Origin: Rallus limicola
Lineage: Eukaryota; Chordata; Aves; Gruiformes; Rallidae
Length of the DNA stretch: 64,000 nucleotides
NCBI GenBank assembly: GCA_022605955.1
Contig: JAKCOZ010000658.1
Location: 35,201-99,200, forward strand
Reading direction: 5' to 3'
Position 1 is the first letter of the stretch. Every line of letters begins with the position of its first letter. Under the pieces are notes generated by a model that saw only the letters and a list, made by a program, of their open reading frames with translations, did not search any database and was not told where the DNA came from. This document shows, one piece after another, positions 11,966 through 23,000 of the stretch. Made by a program: the position numbers and the translations under genes.

Positions 11966-12163
11966 ATGCCTTTCAGGCCTAGCTTCTTTACTTTGGGAGT
12001 TATTGCTGGACGTTTAGCATGTTTTGAACTGCAGTCTGCTAGGGCCGAGAAAAGCACCGTAGGAGGTTCCAGGCATGTTCCCTCTTTCCAGGCAAAGGAA
12101 AAGGCTGAGAGCCAAAGTGACAGGGTCTGCTCGTGTGTCCTGTTAGGAGGTTTCAGACGAGCT
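11966..12163 (+). repeat. Chimeric satellite unit marking a one-unit deletion (unit 61)
   Basis: HOR copy 1 has, in order, a consensus unit (22) and a unit (23) with both G139T and A194G. Copy 2 has a single unit here with the consensus G at phase 139 (12104) but the variant G at phase 194 (12159). It is therefore left-part unit 22 and right-part unit 23, and the downstream offset drops from 39 to 38 units. The crossover lies in the 55 bp between 12104 and 12159. The reverse reading, a duplication in copy 1, is formally possible. Confidence 0.75.
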
Positions 12164-15100
12164 ATGCCTTTCAGGCCTAGCTTCTTTACTTTGGGAGTTA
12201 TTGCTGGACGTTTAGCATGTTTTGAACTGCAGTCTGCTAGGGCCGAGAAAAGCACCGTAGTAGGTTCCAGGCATGTTCCCTCTTTCCAGGCAAAGGAAAA
12301 GGCTGAGAGCCAAAGTGACAGGGTCTGCTCGTGTGTCCTGTTAGGAGGTTTCAGACGAGCTATGCCTTTCAGGCCTAGCTTCTTTACTTTGGGAGTTATT
12401 GCTGGACGTTTAGCATGTTTTGAACTGCAGTCTGCTAGGGCCGAGAAAAGCACCGTAGGAGGTTCCAGGCATGTTCCCTCTTTCCAGGCAAAGGAAAAGG
12501 CTGAGAACCAAAGTGACAGGGTCTGCTTGTGTGTCCTGTTAGGAGGTTTCAGACAAGCTATGCCTTTCAGGCCTAGCTTCTTTACTTTGGGAGTTATTGC
12601 TGGACGTTTAGCATGTTTTGAACTGCAGTCTGCTAGGGCCGAGAAAAGCACCGTAGGAGGTTCCAGGCATGTTCCCTCTTTCCAGGCAAAGGAAAAGGCT
12701 GAGAGCCAAAGTGACAGGGTCTGCTCGTGTGTCCTGTTAGGAGGTTTCAGACAAGCTATGCCTTTCAGGCCTAGCTTCTTTACTTTGGGAGTTATTGCTG
12801 GACGTTTAGCATGTTTTGAACTGCAGTCTGCTAGGGCCGAGAAAAGCACCGTAGGAGGTTCCAGGCATGTTCCCTCTTTCCAGGCAAAGGAAAAGGCTGA
12901 GAGCCAAAGTGACAGGGTCTGCTCGTGTGTCCTGTTAGGAGGTTTCAGACAAGCTATGCCTTTCAGGCCTAGCTTCTTTACTTTGGGTGTTATTGCTGGA
13001 CGTTTAGCATGTTTTGAACTGCAGTCTGCTAGGGCCGAGAAAAGCACCGTAGGAGGTTCCAGGCATGTTCCCTCTTTCCAGGCAAAGGAAAAGGCTGAGA
13101 ACCAAAGTGACAGGGTCTGCTTGTGTGTCCTGTTAGGAGGTTTCAGACAAGCTATGCCTTTCAGGCCTAGCTTCTTTACTTTGGGAGTTATTGCTGGACG
13201 TTTAGCATGTTTTGAACTGCAGTCTGCTAGGGCCGAGAAAAGCACCGTAGGAGGTTCCAGGCATGTTCCCTCTTTCCAGGCAAAGGAAAAGGCTGAGAGC
13301 CAAAGTGACAGGGTCTGCTCGTGTGTCCTGTTAGGAGGTTTCAGACAAGCTATGCCTTTCAGGCCTAGCTTCTTTACTTTGGGAGTTATTGCTGGACGTT
13401 TAGCATGTTTTGAACTGCAGTCTGCTAGGGCCGAGAAAAGCACCGTAGGAGGTTCCAGGCATGTTCCCTCTTTCCAGGCAAAGGAAAAGGCTGAGAACCA
13501 AAGTGACAGGGTCTGCTTGTGTGTCCTGTTAGGAGGTTTCAGACAAGCTATGCCTTTCAGGCCTAGCTTCTTTACTTTGGGAGTTATTGCTGGACGTTTA
13601 GCATGTTTTGAACTGCAGTCTGCTAGGGCCAAGTAAAGCACCGTAGGAGGTTCCAGGCATGTTCCCTCTTTCCAGGCAAAGGAAAAGGCTGAGAGCCAAA
13701 GTGACAGGGTCTGCTCGTGTGTCCTGTTAGGAGGTTTCAGACAAGCTATGCCTTTCAGGCCTAGCTTCTTTACTTTGGGAGTTATTGCTGGACGTTTAGC
13801 ATGTTTTGAACTGCAGTCTGCTAGGGCCGAGAAAAGCACCGTAGGAGGTTCCAGGCATGTTCCCTCTTTCCAGGCAAAGGAAAAGGCTGAGAGCCAAAGT
13901 GACAGGGTCTGCTCGTGTGTCCTGTTAGGAGGTTTCAGACAAGCTACGCCTTTCAGGCCTAGCTTCTTTACTTTGGGCGTTATTGCTGGACGTTTAGCAT
14001 GTTTTGAACTGCAGTCTGCTAGGGCCGAGAAAAGCATCGTAGGAGGTTCCAGGCATGTTCCCTCTTTCCAGGCAAAGGAAAAGGCTGAGAGCCAAAGTGA
14101 CAGGGTCTGCTCGTGTGTCCTGTTAGGAGGTTTCAGACAAGCTATGCCTTTCAGGCCTAGCTTCTTTACTTTGGGAGTTATTGCTGGACGTTTAGCATGT
14201 TTTGAACTGCAGTCTGCTAGGGCCGAGAAAAGCACCGTAGGAGGTTCCAGGCATGTTCCCTCTTTCCAGGCAAAGGAAAAGGCTGAGAGCCAAAGTGACA
14301 GGGTCTGCTCGTGTGTCCTGTTAGGAGGTTTCAGACAAGCTATGCCTTTCAGGCCTAGCTTCTTTACTTTGGGAGTTATTGCTGGACGTTTAGCATGTTT
14401 TGAACTGCAGTCTGCTAGGGCCGAGAAAAGCACCGTAGGAGGTTCCAGGCATGTTCCCTCTTTCCAGGCAAAGGAAAAGGCTGAGAGCCAAAGTGACAGG
14501 GTCTGCTCGTGTGTCCTGTTAGGAGGTTTCAGACAAGCTATGCCTTTCAGGCCTAGCTTCTTTACTTTGGGAGTTATTGCTGGACGTTTAGCATGTTTTG
14601 AACTGCAGTCTGCTAGGGCCGAGAAAAGCACCGTAGGAGGTTCCAGGCATGTTCCCTCTTTCCAGGCAAAGGAAAAGGCTGAGAGCCAAAGTGACAGGGT
14701 CTGCTCGTGTGTCCTGTTAGGAGGTTTCAGACAAGCTATGCCTTTCAGGCCTAGCTTCTTTACTTTGGGAGTTATTGCTGGACGTTTAGCATGTTTTGAA
14801 CTGCAGTCTGCTAGGGCCGAGAAAAGCACCGTAGGAGGTTCCAGGCATGTTCCCTCTTTCCAGGCAAAGGAAAAGGCTGAGAGCCAAAGTGACAGGGTCT
14901 GCTCGTGTGTCCTGTTAGGAGGTTTCAGACAAGCTATGCCTTTCAGGCCTAGCTTCTTTACTTTGGGAGTTATTGCTGGACGTTTAGCATGTTTTGAACT
15001 GCAGTCTGCTAGGGCCGAGAAAAGCACCGTAGGAGGTTCCAGGCATGTTCCCTCTTTCCAGGCAAAGGAAAAGGCTGAGAGCCAAAGTGACAGGGTCTGC

Positions 15101-17113
15101 TCGTGTGTCCTGTTAGGAGGTTTCAGACAAGCTATGCCTTTCAGGCCTAGCTTCTTTACTTTGGGAGTTATTGCTGGACGTTTAGCATGTTTTGAACTGC
15201 AGTCTGCTAGGGCCGAGAAAAGCACCGTAGGAGGTTCCAGGCATGTTCCCTCTTTCCAGGCAAAGGAAAAGGCTGAGAACCAAAGTGACAGGGTCTGCTC
15301 GTGTGTCCTGTTAGGAGGTTTCAGACAAGCTATGCCTTTCAGGCCTAGCTTCTTTACTTTGGGAGTTATTGCTGGACGTTTAGCATGTTTTGAACTGCAG
15401 TCTGCTAGGGCCGAGAAAAGCACCGTAGGAGGTTCCAGGCATGTTCCCTCTTTCCAGGCAAAGGAAAAGGCTGAGAGCCAAAGTGACAGGGTCTGCTCGT
15501 GTGTCCTTTTAGGAGGTTTCAGACAAGCTATGCCTTTCAGGCCTAGCTTCTTTACTTTGGGAGTTATTGCTGGACGTTTAGCATGTTTTGAACTGCAGTC
15601 TGCTAGGGCCGAGAAAAGCACCGTAGGAGGTTCCAGGCATGTTCCCTCTTTCCAGGCAAAGGAAAAGGCTGAGAGCCAAAGTGACAGGGTCTGCTCGTGT
15701 GTCCTGTTAGGAGGTTTCAGACAAGCTATGCCTTTCAGGCCTAGCTTCTTTACTTTGGGAGTTATTGCTGGACGTTTAGCATGTTTTGAACTGCAGTCTG
15801 CTAGGGCCGAGAAAAGCACCGTAGGAGGTTCCAGGCATGTTCCCTCTTTCCAGGCAAAGGAAAAGGCTGAGAGCCAAAGTGACAGGGTCTGCTTGTGTGT
15901 CCTGTTAGGAGGTTTCAGACAAGCTATGCCTTTCAGGCCTAGCTTCTTTACTTTGGGAGTTATTGCTGGACGTTTAGCATGTTTTGACCTGCAGTCTGCT
16001 AGGGCCGAGAAAAGCACCGTAGGAGGTTCCAGGCATGTTCCCTCTTTCCAGGCAAAGGAAAAGGCTGAGAGCCAAAGTGACAGGGTCTGCTCGTGTGTCC
16101 TGTTAGGAGGTTTCAGACAAGCTATGCCTTTCAGGCCTAGCTTCTTTACTTTGGGAGTTATTGCTGGACGTTTAGCATGTTTTGAACTGCAGTCTGCTAG
16201 GGCCGAGAAAAGCACCGTAGGAGGTTCCAGGCATGTTCCCTCTTTCCAGGCAAAGGAAAAGGCTGAGAGCCAAAGTGACAGGGTCTGCTCGTGTGTCCTG
16301 TCAGGAGGTTTCAGACAAGCTATGCCTTTCAGGCCTAGCTTCTTTACTTTTGGAGTTATTGCTGGACGTTTAGCATGTTTTGAACTGCAGTCTGCTAGGG
16401 CCGAGAAAAGCACCGTAGGAGGTTCCAGGCATGTTCCCTCTTTCCAGGCAAAGGAAAAGGCTGAGAGCCAAAGTGACAGGGTCTGCTCGTGTGTCCTGTT
16501 AGGAGGTTTCAGACAAGCTATGCCTTTCAGGCCTAGCTTCTTTACTTTGGGAGTTATTGCTGGACGTTTAGCATGTTTTGAATTGCACTCTGCTAGGGCC
16601 GAGAAAAGCACCGTAGGAGGTTCCAGGCATGTTCCCTCTTTCCAGGCAAAGGAAAAGGCTGAGAGCCAAAGTGACAGGGTCTGCTCGTGTGTCCTGTTAG
16701 GAGGTTTCAGACAAGCTATGCCTTTCAGGCCTAGCTTCTTTACTTTGGGAGTTATTGCTGGACGTTTAGCATGTTTTGAACTGCAGTCTGCTAGGGCCGA
16801 GAAAAGCACCGTAGGAGGTTCCAGGCATGTTCCCTCTTTCCAGGCAAAGGAAAAGGCTGAGAGCCAAAATGACAGGGTCTGCTCGTGTGTCCTGTTAGGA
16901 GGTTTCAGACAAGCTATGCCTTTCAGGCCTAGCTTCTTTACTTTGGGAGTTATTGCTGGACGTTTAGCATGTTTTGAACTGCAGTCTGCTAGGGCCGAGA
17001 AAAGCACCGTAGGAGGTTCCAGGCATGTTCCCTCTTTCCAGGCAAAGGAAAAGGCTGAGAGCCAAAGTGACAGGGTCTGCTCGTGTGTCCTGTTAGGAGG
17101 TTTCAGACAAGCT

Positions 17114-17311
17114 ATGCCTTTCAGGCCTAGCTTCTTTACTTTGGGAGTTATTGCTGGACGTGTAGCATGTTTTGGATTTCAGTCTGCTAGGGCCGAGAAA
17201 AGCACCGTAGGAGGTTCCAGGCATGTTCCCTCTTTCCAGGCAAAGGAAAAGGCTGAGAGCCAAAGTGACAGGGTCTGCTCGTGTGTCCTGTTAGGAGGTT
17301 TCAGACAAGCT
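17114..17311 (+). repeat. Diverged unit, HOR partner of the one at 9788 (unit 87)
   Basis: It carries the same four clustered substitutions as unit 50 and sits 37 units downstream of it. It marks the far end of the second 39-unit HOR copy and provides the stop that separates the two long open minus frames around 17.1 kb. Confidence 0.8.
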
Positions 17312-17707
17312 ATGCCTTTCAGGCCTAGCTTCTTTACTTTGGGAGTTATTGCTGGACGTTTAGCATGTTTTGAACTGCAGTCTGCTAGGGCCGAGAAAAG
17401 CACCGTAGGAGGTTCCAGGCATGTTCCCTCTTTCCAGGCAAAGGAAAAGGCTGAGAGCCAAAGTGACAGGGTCTGCTCGTGTGTCCTGTTAGGAGGTTTC
17501 AGACAAGCTATGCCTTTCAGGCCTAGCTTCTTTACTTTGGGAGTTATTGCTGGACGTTTAGCATGTTTTGAACTGCAGTCTGCTAGGGCCGAGAAAAGCA
17601 CCGTAGGAGGTTCCAGGCATGTTCCCTCTTTCCAGGCAAAGGAAAAGGCTGAGAGCCAAAGTGACAGGGTCTGCTCGTGTGTCCTGTCAGGAGGTTTCAG
17701 ACAAGCT

Positions 17708-20083
17708 ATGCCTTTCAGGCCTAGCTTCTTTACTTTGGGAGTTATTGCTGGACGTTTAGCATGTTTTGAACTGCAGTCTGCTAGGGCCGAGAAAAGCACC
17801 GTAGGAGGTTCCAGGCATGTTCCCTCTTTCCAGGCAAAGGAAAAGGCTGAGAGCCAAAGTGGCAGGGTCTGCTCGTGTGTCCTGTTAGGAGGTTTCAGAC
17901 AAGCTATGCCTTTCAGGCCTAGCTTCTTTACTTTGGGAGTTATTGCTGGACGTTTAGCATGTTTTGAACTGCAGTCTGCTAGGGCCGAGAAAAGCACCGT
18001 AGGAGGTTCCAGGCATGTTCCCTCTTTCCAGGCAAAGGAAAAGGCTGAGAGCCAAAGTGACAGGGTCTGCTCGTGTGTCCTGTTAGGAGGTTTCAGACAA
18101 GCTATGCCTTTCAGGCCTAGCTTCTTTACTTTGGGAGTTATTGCTGGACGTTTAGCATGTTTTGAACTGCAGTCTGCTAGGGCCGAGAAAAGCACCGTAG
18201 GAGGTTCCAGGCATGTTCCCTCTTTCCAGGCAAAGGAAAAGGCTGAGAGCCAAAGTGACAGGGTCTGCTCGTGTGTCCTGTTAGGAGGTTTCAGACAAGC
18301 TATGCCTTTCAGGCCTAGCTTCTTTACTTTGGGAGTTATTGCTGGACGTGTAGCATGTTTTGAACTGCAGTCTGCTAGGGCCGAGAAAAGCACCGTAGGA
18401 GAATCCAGGCATGTTCCCTCTTTCCAGGCAAAGGAAAAGGCTGAGAGCCAAAGTGACAGGGTCTGCTCGTGTGTCCTGTTAGGAGGTTTCAGACAAGCTA
18501 TGCCTTTCAGGCCTAGCTTCTTTACTTTGGGAGTTATTGCTGGACGTTTAGCATGTTTTGAACTGCAGTCTGCTAGGGCCGAGAAAAGCACCGTAGGAGG
18601 TTCCAGGCATGTTCCCTCTTTCCAGGCAAAGGAAAAGGCTGAGAGCCAAAGTGACAGGGTCTGCTCGTGTGTCCTGTTAGGAGGTTTCAGACAAGCTATG
18701 CCTTTCAGGCCTAGCTTCTTTACTTTGGGAGTTATTGCTGGACGTTTAGCATGTTTTGAACTGCAGTCTGCTAGGGCCGAGAAAAGCACCGTAGGAGGTT
18801 CCAGGCATGTTCCCTCTTTCCAGGCAAAGGAAAAGGCTGAGAGCCAAAGTGACAGGGTCTGCTCGTGTGTCCTGTTAGGAGGTTTCAGACAAGCTATGCC
18901 TTTCAGGCCTAGCTTCTTTACTTTGGGAGTTATTGCTGGACGTTTAGCATGTTTTGAACTGCAGTCTGCTAGGGCCGAGAAAAGCACCGTAGGAGGTTCC
19001 AGGCATGTTCCCTCTTTCCAGGCAAAGGAAAAGGCTGAGAGCCAAAGTGACAGGGTCTGCTCGTGTGTCCTGTTAGGAGGTTTCAGACAAGCTATGCCTT
19101 TCAGGCCTAGCTTCTTTACTTTGGGAGTTATTGCTGGACGTTTAGCATGTTTTGAACTGCAGTCTGCTAGGGCCGAGAAAAGCACCGTAGGAGGTTCCAG
19201 GCATGTTCCCTCTTTCCAGGCAAAGGAAAAGGCTGAGAGCCAAAGTGACAGGGTCTGCTCGTGTGTCCTGTTAGGAGGTTTCAGACAAGCTATGCCTTTC
19301 AGGCCTAGCTTCTTTACTTTGGGAGTTATTGCTGGACGTTTAGCATGTTTTGAACTGCAGTCTGCTAGGGCCGAGAAAAGCACCGTAGGAGGTTCCAGGC
19401 ATGTTCCCTCTTTCCAGGCAAAGGAAAAGGCTGAGAGCCAAAGTGACAGGGTCTGCTCGTGTGTCCTGTTACGAGGTTTCAGACAAGCTATGCCTTTCAG
19501 GCCTAGCTTCTTTACTTTGGGAGTTATTGCTGGACGTTTAGCATGTTTTGAACTGCAGTCTGCTAGGGCCGAGAAAAGCACCGTAGGAGGTTCCAGGCAT
19601 GTTCCCTCTTTCCAGGCAAAGGAAAAGGCTGAGAGCCAAAGTGACAGGGTCTGCTCGTGTGTCCTGTTAGGAGGTTTCAGACAAGCTATGCCTTTCAGGC
19701 CTAGCTTCTTTACTTTGGGAGTTATTGCTGGACGTTTAGCATGTTTTGAACTGCAGTCTGCTAGGGCCGAGAAAAGCACCGTAGGAGGTTCCAGGCATGT
19801 TCCCTCTTTCCAGGCAAAGGAAAAGGCTGAGAGCCAAAGTGACAGGGTCTGCTCGTGTGTCCTGTTAGGAGGTTTCAGACAAGCTATGCCTTTCAGGCCT
19901 AGCTTCTTTACTTTGGGAGTTATTGCTGGACGTTTAGCATGTTTTGAACTGCAGTCTGCTAGGGCCGAGAAAAGCACCGTAGGAGGTTCCAGGCATGTTC
20001 CCTCTTTCCAGGCAAAGGAAAAGGCTGAGAGCCAAAGTGACAGGGTCTGCTTGTGTGTCCTGTTAGGAGGTTTCAGACAAGCT
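17708..20083 (+). repeat. Linker of 12 units between the 39-unit and 32-unit HORs (units 90-101)
   Basis: Mostly consensus units with isolated markers: unit 90 has an A-to-G change near phase 155 (17862), unit 93 has T49G plus a two-base change at phases 101-102, unit 98 has a G-to-C change at 19472, and unit 101 has C167T. None of this order recurs elsewhere in the window except C167T followed by the phase 63 GAC form, which echoes units 80-81. Confidence 0.7.
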
Positions 20084-23000
20084 ATGCCTTTCAGGCCTAG
20101 CTTCTTTACTTTAGAAGTTATTGCTGGACGTTTAGCATGTTTTGACCTGCAGTCTGCTAGGGCCGAGAAAAGCACCGTAGGAGGTTCCAGGCATGTTCCC
20201 TCTTTCCAGGCAAAGGAAAAGGCTGAGAGCCAAAGTGACAGGGTCTGCTCGTGTGTCCTGTTAGGAGGTTTCAGACAAGCTATGCCTTTCAGGCCTAGCT
20301 TCTTTACTTTGGGAGTTATTGCTGGACGTTTAGCATGTTTTGAACTGCAGTCTGCTAGGGCCGAGAAAAGCACCGTAGGAGGTTCCAGGCATGTTCCCTC
20401 TTTCCAGGCAAAGGAAAAGGCTGAGAGCCAAAGTGACAGGGGCTGCTCGTGTGTCCTGTTAGGAGGTTTCAGACAAGCTATGCCTTTCAGGCCTAGCTTC
20501 TTTACTTTGGGAGTTATTGCTGGACGTTTAGCATGTTTTGAACTGCAGTCTGCTAGGGCCGAGAAAAGCACCGTAGGAGGTTCCAGGCATGTTCCCTCTT
20601 TCCAGGCAAAGGAAAAGGCTGAGAGCCAAAGTGACAGGGTCTGCTCGTGTGTCCTGTTAGGAGGTTTCAGACAAGCTATGCCTTTCAGGCCTAGCTTCTT
20701 TACTTTGGGAGTTATTGCTGGACGTTTAGCATGTTTTGAACTGCAGTCTGCTAGGGCCGAGAAAAGCACCGTAGGAGGTTCCAGGCATGTTCCCTCTTTC
20801 CAGGCAAAGGAAAAGGCTGAGAGCCAAAGTGACAGGGTCTGCTCGTGTGTCCTGTTAGGAGGTTTCAGACAAGCTATGCCTTTAAGGCCTAGCTTCTTTA
20901 CTTTGGGAGTTATTGCTGGACGTTTAGCATGTTTTGAACTGCAGTCTGCTAGGGCCGAGAAAAGCACCGTAGGAGGTTCCAGGCATGTTCCCTCTTTCCA
21001 GGCAAAGGAAAAGGCTGAGAGCCAAAGTGACAGGCTCTGCTCGTGTGTCCTGTTAGGAGGTTTCAGACAAGCTATGCCTTTCAGGCCTAGCTTCTTTACT
21101 TTGGGAGTTATTGCTGGACGTTTAGCATGTTTTGAACTGCAGTCTGCTAGGGCCGAGAAAAGCACCGTAGGAGGTTCCAGGCATGTTCCCTCTTTCCAGG
21201 CAAAGGAAAAGGCTGAGAGCCAAAGTGACAGGGTCTGCTCGTGTGTCCTGTTAGGAGGTTTCAGACAAGCTATGCCTTTCAGGCCTAGCTTCTTTACTTT
21301 GGGAGTTATTGCTGGACGTTTAGCATGTTTTGAACTGCAGTCTGCTAGGGCCGAGAAAAGCACCGTAGGAGGTTCCAGGCATGTTCCCTCTTTCCAGGCA
21401 AAGGAAAAGGCTGAGAGCCAAAGTGACAGGGTCTGCTCGTGTGTCCTGTTAGGAGGTTTCAGACAAGCTATGCCTTTCAGGCCTAGCTTCTTTACTTTGG
21501 GAGTTATTGCTGGACGTTTAGCATGTTTTGAACTGCAGTCTGCTAGGGCCGAGAAAAGCACCGTAGGAGGTTCCAGGCATGTTCCCTCTTTCCAGGCAAA
21601 GGAAAAGGCTGAGAGCCAAAGTGACAGGGTCTGCTCGTGTGTCCTGTTAGGAGGTTTCAGACAAGCTATGCCTTTCAGGCCTAGCTTCTTTACTTTGGGA
21701 GTTATTGCTGGACGTTTAGCATGTTTTGAACTGCAGTCTGCTAGGGCCGAGAAAAGCACCGTAGGAGGTTCCAGGCATGTTCCCTCTTTCCAGGCAAAGG
21801 AAAAGGCTGAGAGCCAAAGTGACAGGGTCTGCTCGTGTGTCCTGTTAGGAGGTTTCAGACAAGCTATGCCTTTCAGGCCTAGCTTCTTTACTTTGGGAGT
21901 TATTGCTGGACGTTTAGCATGTTTTGAACTGCAGTCTGCTAGGGCCGAGAAAAGCACCGTAGGAGGTTCCAGGCATGTTCCGTCTTTCCAGGCAAAGGAA
22001 AAGGCTGAGAGCCAAAGTGACAGGGTCTGCTCGTGTGTCCTGTTAGGAGGTTTCAGACAAGCTATGCCTTTCAGGCCTAGCTTCTTTACTTTGGGAGTTA
22101 TTGCTGGACGTTTAGCATGTTTTGAACTGCAGTCTGCTAGGGCCGAGAAAAGCACCGTAGGAGGTTCCAGGCATGTTCCCTCTTTCCAGGCAAAGGAAAA
22201 GGCTGAGAGCCAAAGTGACAGGGTCTGCTCGTGTGTCCTGTCAGGAGGTTTCAGACAAGCTATGCCTTTCAGGCCTAGCTTCTTTACTTTGGGAGTTATT
22301 GCTGGACGTTTAGCATGTTTTGAACTGCAGTCTGCTAGGGCCGAGAAAAGCACCGTAGGAGGTTCCAGGCATGTTCCCTCTTTCCAGGCAAAGGAAAAGG
22401 CTGAGAGCCAAAGTGACAGGGTCTGCTCGTGTGTCCTGTCAGGAGGTTTCAGACAAGCTATGCCTTTCAGGCCTAGCTTCTTTACTTTTGGAGTTATTGC
22501 TGGACGTTTAGCATGTTTTGAACTGCAGTCTGCTAGGGCCGAGAAAAGCACCGTAGGAGGTTCCAGGCATGTTCCCTCTTTCCAGGCAAAGGAAAAGGCT
22601 GAGAGCCAAAGTGACAGGGTCTGCTCGTGTGTCCTGTTAGGAGGTTTCAGACAAGCTATGCCTTTCAGGCCTAGCTTCTTTACTTTGGGAGTTATTGCTG
22701 GACGTTTAGCATGTTTTGAATTGCACTCTGCTAGGGCCGAGAAAAGCACCGTAGGAGGTTCCAGGCATGTTCCCTCTTTCCAGGCAAAGGAAAAGGCTGA
22801 GAGCCAAAGTGACAGGGTCTGCTCGTGTGTCCTGTTAGGAGGTTTCAGACAAGCTATGCCTTTCAGGCCTAGCTTCTTTACTTTGGGAGTTATTGCTGGA
22901 CGTTTAGCATGTTTTGAACTGCAGTCTGCTAGGGCCGAGAAAAGCACCGTAGGAGGTTCCAGGCATGTTCCCTCTTTCCAGGCAAAGGAAAAAGCTGAGA

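Larger units (their letters stand above)
10382..17707 (+). repeat. 39-unit higher-order repeat, copy 2, shortened to 37 units (units 53-89)
   Basis: This begins directly after copy 1 and repeats its marker order: stop variants at units 57 and 69, ACG start at 59, ACG start with C92T at 71, lone G146A at 77, T179C at 82, G30T at 83, AATTGCACTC at 84, GGATTTCAG form at 87. The offset from copy 1 is 39 units for the first stop, 38 for the second stop and the markers up to 84, and 37 from unit 87 on, so two whole units are missing relative to copy 1. The first loss is marked by a hybrid unit at 11966-12163; the second lies between units 84 and 87. Private changes include C167T in unit 80, the phase 63 GAC form in 81, and one substitution each in units 85 and 90. 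Confidence 0.85.
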
